From Pseudomonadota bacterium (lineage in GTDB: Bacteria; Desulfobacterota; Anaeroferrophillalia; Anaeroferrophillales; Tharpellaceae), in contig WFRP01000349.1 of the NCBI GenBank assembly GCA_015486505.1, positions 1 to 6,032 on the forward strand: DNA of 6,032 nt, written 5' to 3'. The position numbers were made by a program, and so were the translations under genes. Under the pieces are notes generated by a model. It saw nothing but the letters and a program-made list of their open reading frames with translations. It ran no database searches and was not told the DNA's origin. Shown one piece after another: positions 5,594-6,032 of the stretch (the first letter of the stretch is position 1; each line of letters opens with the position of its first letter).

Positions 5594-6032
5594 TCAATTG
5601 CGGAAACTGGTTACCGGCGCCGGAATCTGCCCCTTACGCCAGATAAAATAGTCACTGCTTTCGGTATGCAGCGGAACAATGTAGGCTTCACCTAACAGGC
5701 CGCCCCAGGAGACCATTTCCCCGGCTTTTTTACCGGGAACCGGAATTAGACGGACGGCGGTGGTTTTATTGTTCATGACCCCGATTGCCAACTCATCGGC
5801 AATGATCGCCGAAATGGTTGTGGTTTTGGTGTCTCCGGGAACCGGAATCATATCGAGGCCGACCGAGCAGACCGTGGTCATGGCTTCGAGTTTATCCATG
5901 GTCAGGGCCCCGCATTTAACCGCCTCCGAAAGGCCGACATCTTCACTTACGGGAACGAAGGCTCCGCTTAAACCGCCAATCCGGCTTGAGGCCATCAAAC
6001 CGCCCTTTTTGACGGCATCAGTTAACAGGGCC
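5594..6032 (-). CDS. UPF0210/DUF711 (PFL-like) family protein, C-terminal part; 5' end outside the window
   Basis: The last 145 residues are visible, and the frame is open to the right edge, starting ALLTDAVKKGG. Recognisable family blocks, in order: GGLSGAFVPVSED, EAMTTVCSVGLDMIPVPGDT, ISAIIADELAIGVMNNKTTA, RLIPVPGKKAGE, GGLLGEA and the C-terminal IPAPVTSFRN. This is the conserved end of UPF0210 proteins, which have a pyruvate formate-lyase-like fold but no established reaction. Full-length members are about 450 residues, so roughly two thirds is missing by the window cut rather than by mutation. In many genomes the gene follows a small ACT-domain gene (UPF0237), which would lie beyond base 6032. 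The LOG-family gene follows 18 nt later, suggesting an operon. A TTG and an ATG at 5998/5995 are internal codons, not the start, because homology continues upstream. Confidence 0.93.
   Translation of the reverse strand, partial: ALLTDAVKKGGLMASSRIGGLSGAFVPVSEDVGLSEAVKCGALTMDKLEAMTTVCSVGLDMIPVPGDTKTTTISAIIADELAIGVMNNKTTAVRLIPVPGKKAGEMVSWGGLLGEAYIVPLHTESSDYFIWRKGQIPAPVTSFRN

Noticed and set aside
5243..5695. A 150-residue open frame on the plus strand
   Set aside because: It is antisense to two well-recognised genes (LOG and UPF0210 families) and has no domain signal of its own.

Overview
The window looks like a piece of chromosome from a Desulfobacterota-type (former Deltaproteobacteria) bacterium. 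This is an inference. It rests on mid-GC coding DNA, a very large FhlA/NtrC-class sigma-54 activator with a TPR and GAF sensory half, a SWIM zinc-finger protein of a type I associate with these bacteria, and an intergenic repeat whose TCGTAAAAA ends and GGCGTAC/GTACGCC core I recall from that phylum. No rRNA, tRNA, CRISPR array, transposase or phage gene is visible.

Positions 1-411 are non-coding. They hold two tandem copies (123 bp period) of a structured repeat, then an AT-rich leader. Positions 412-3588 (+) encode a 1058-residue regulator: N-terminal winged-helix-like region, TPR-type helical repeats, GAF domain, AAA+ sigma-54 activation domain with intact GAFTGA, and a Fis-type helix-turn-helix. 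A third, inverted copy of the upstream repeat (3511-3626) overlaps the 3' end of this gene, so the last 25 residues and the stop codon are written in repeat sequence. The gene is therefore bracketed by inverted repeats that are identical over 47-48 bp. Directly after it, 3627-3840 is a second, unrelated palindromic element resembling a MITE or REP-type repeat. It ends at the ribosome binding site of the next gene.

Positions 3851-4882 (+) encode a SWIM zinc-finger protein with a C-terminal winged-helix-like domain. Its stop codon directly abuts the stop codon of a convergent gene at 4883-5575 (-), a LOG/TIGR00730-family nucleotide phosphoribohydrolase. That gene follows, 18 nt downstream, a UPF0210/DUF711 (PFL-like) gene that runs off the right edge (5594-6032, -). 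The last two genes look like an operon. Nothing in the window ties the regulator functionally to the three genes on its right, and its target promoters are not identifiable here.

The most unusual signal is the 5' repeat family. It has conserved flanks, a hypervariable middle box (16 nt in two copies, about 40 nt in the third), a conserved hairpin or dyad, near-perfect inverted copies on both sides of the regulator, and one copy recruited as protein-coding sequence.
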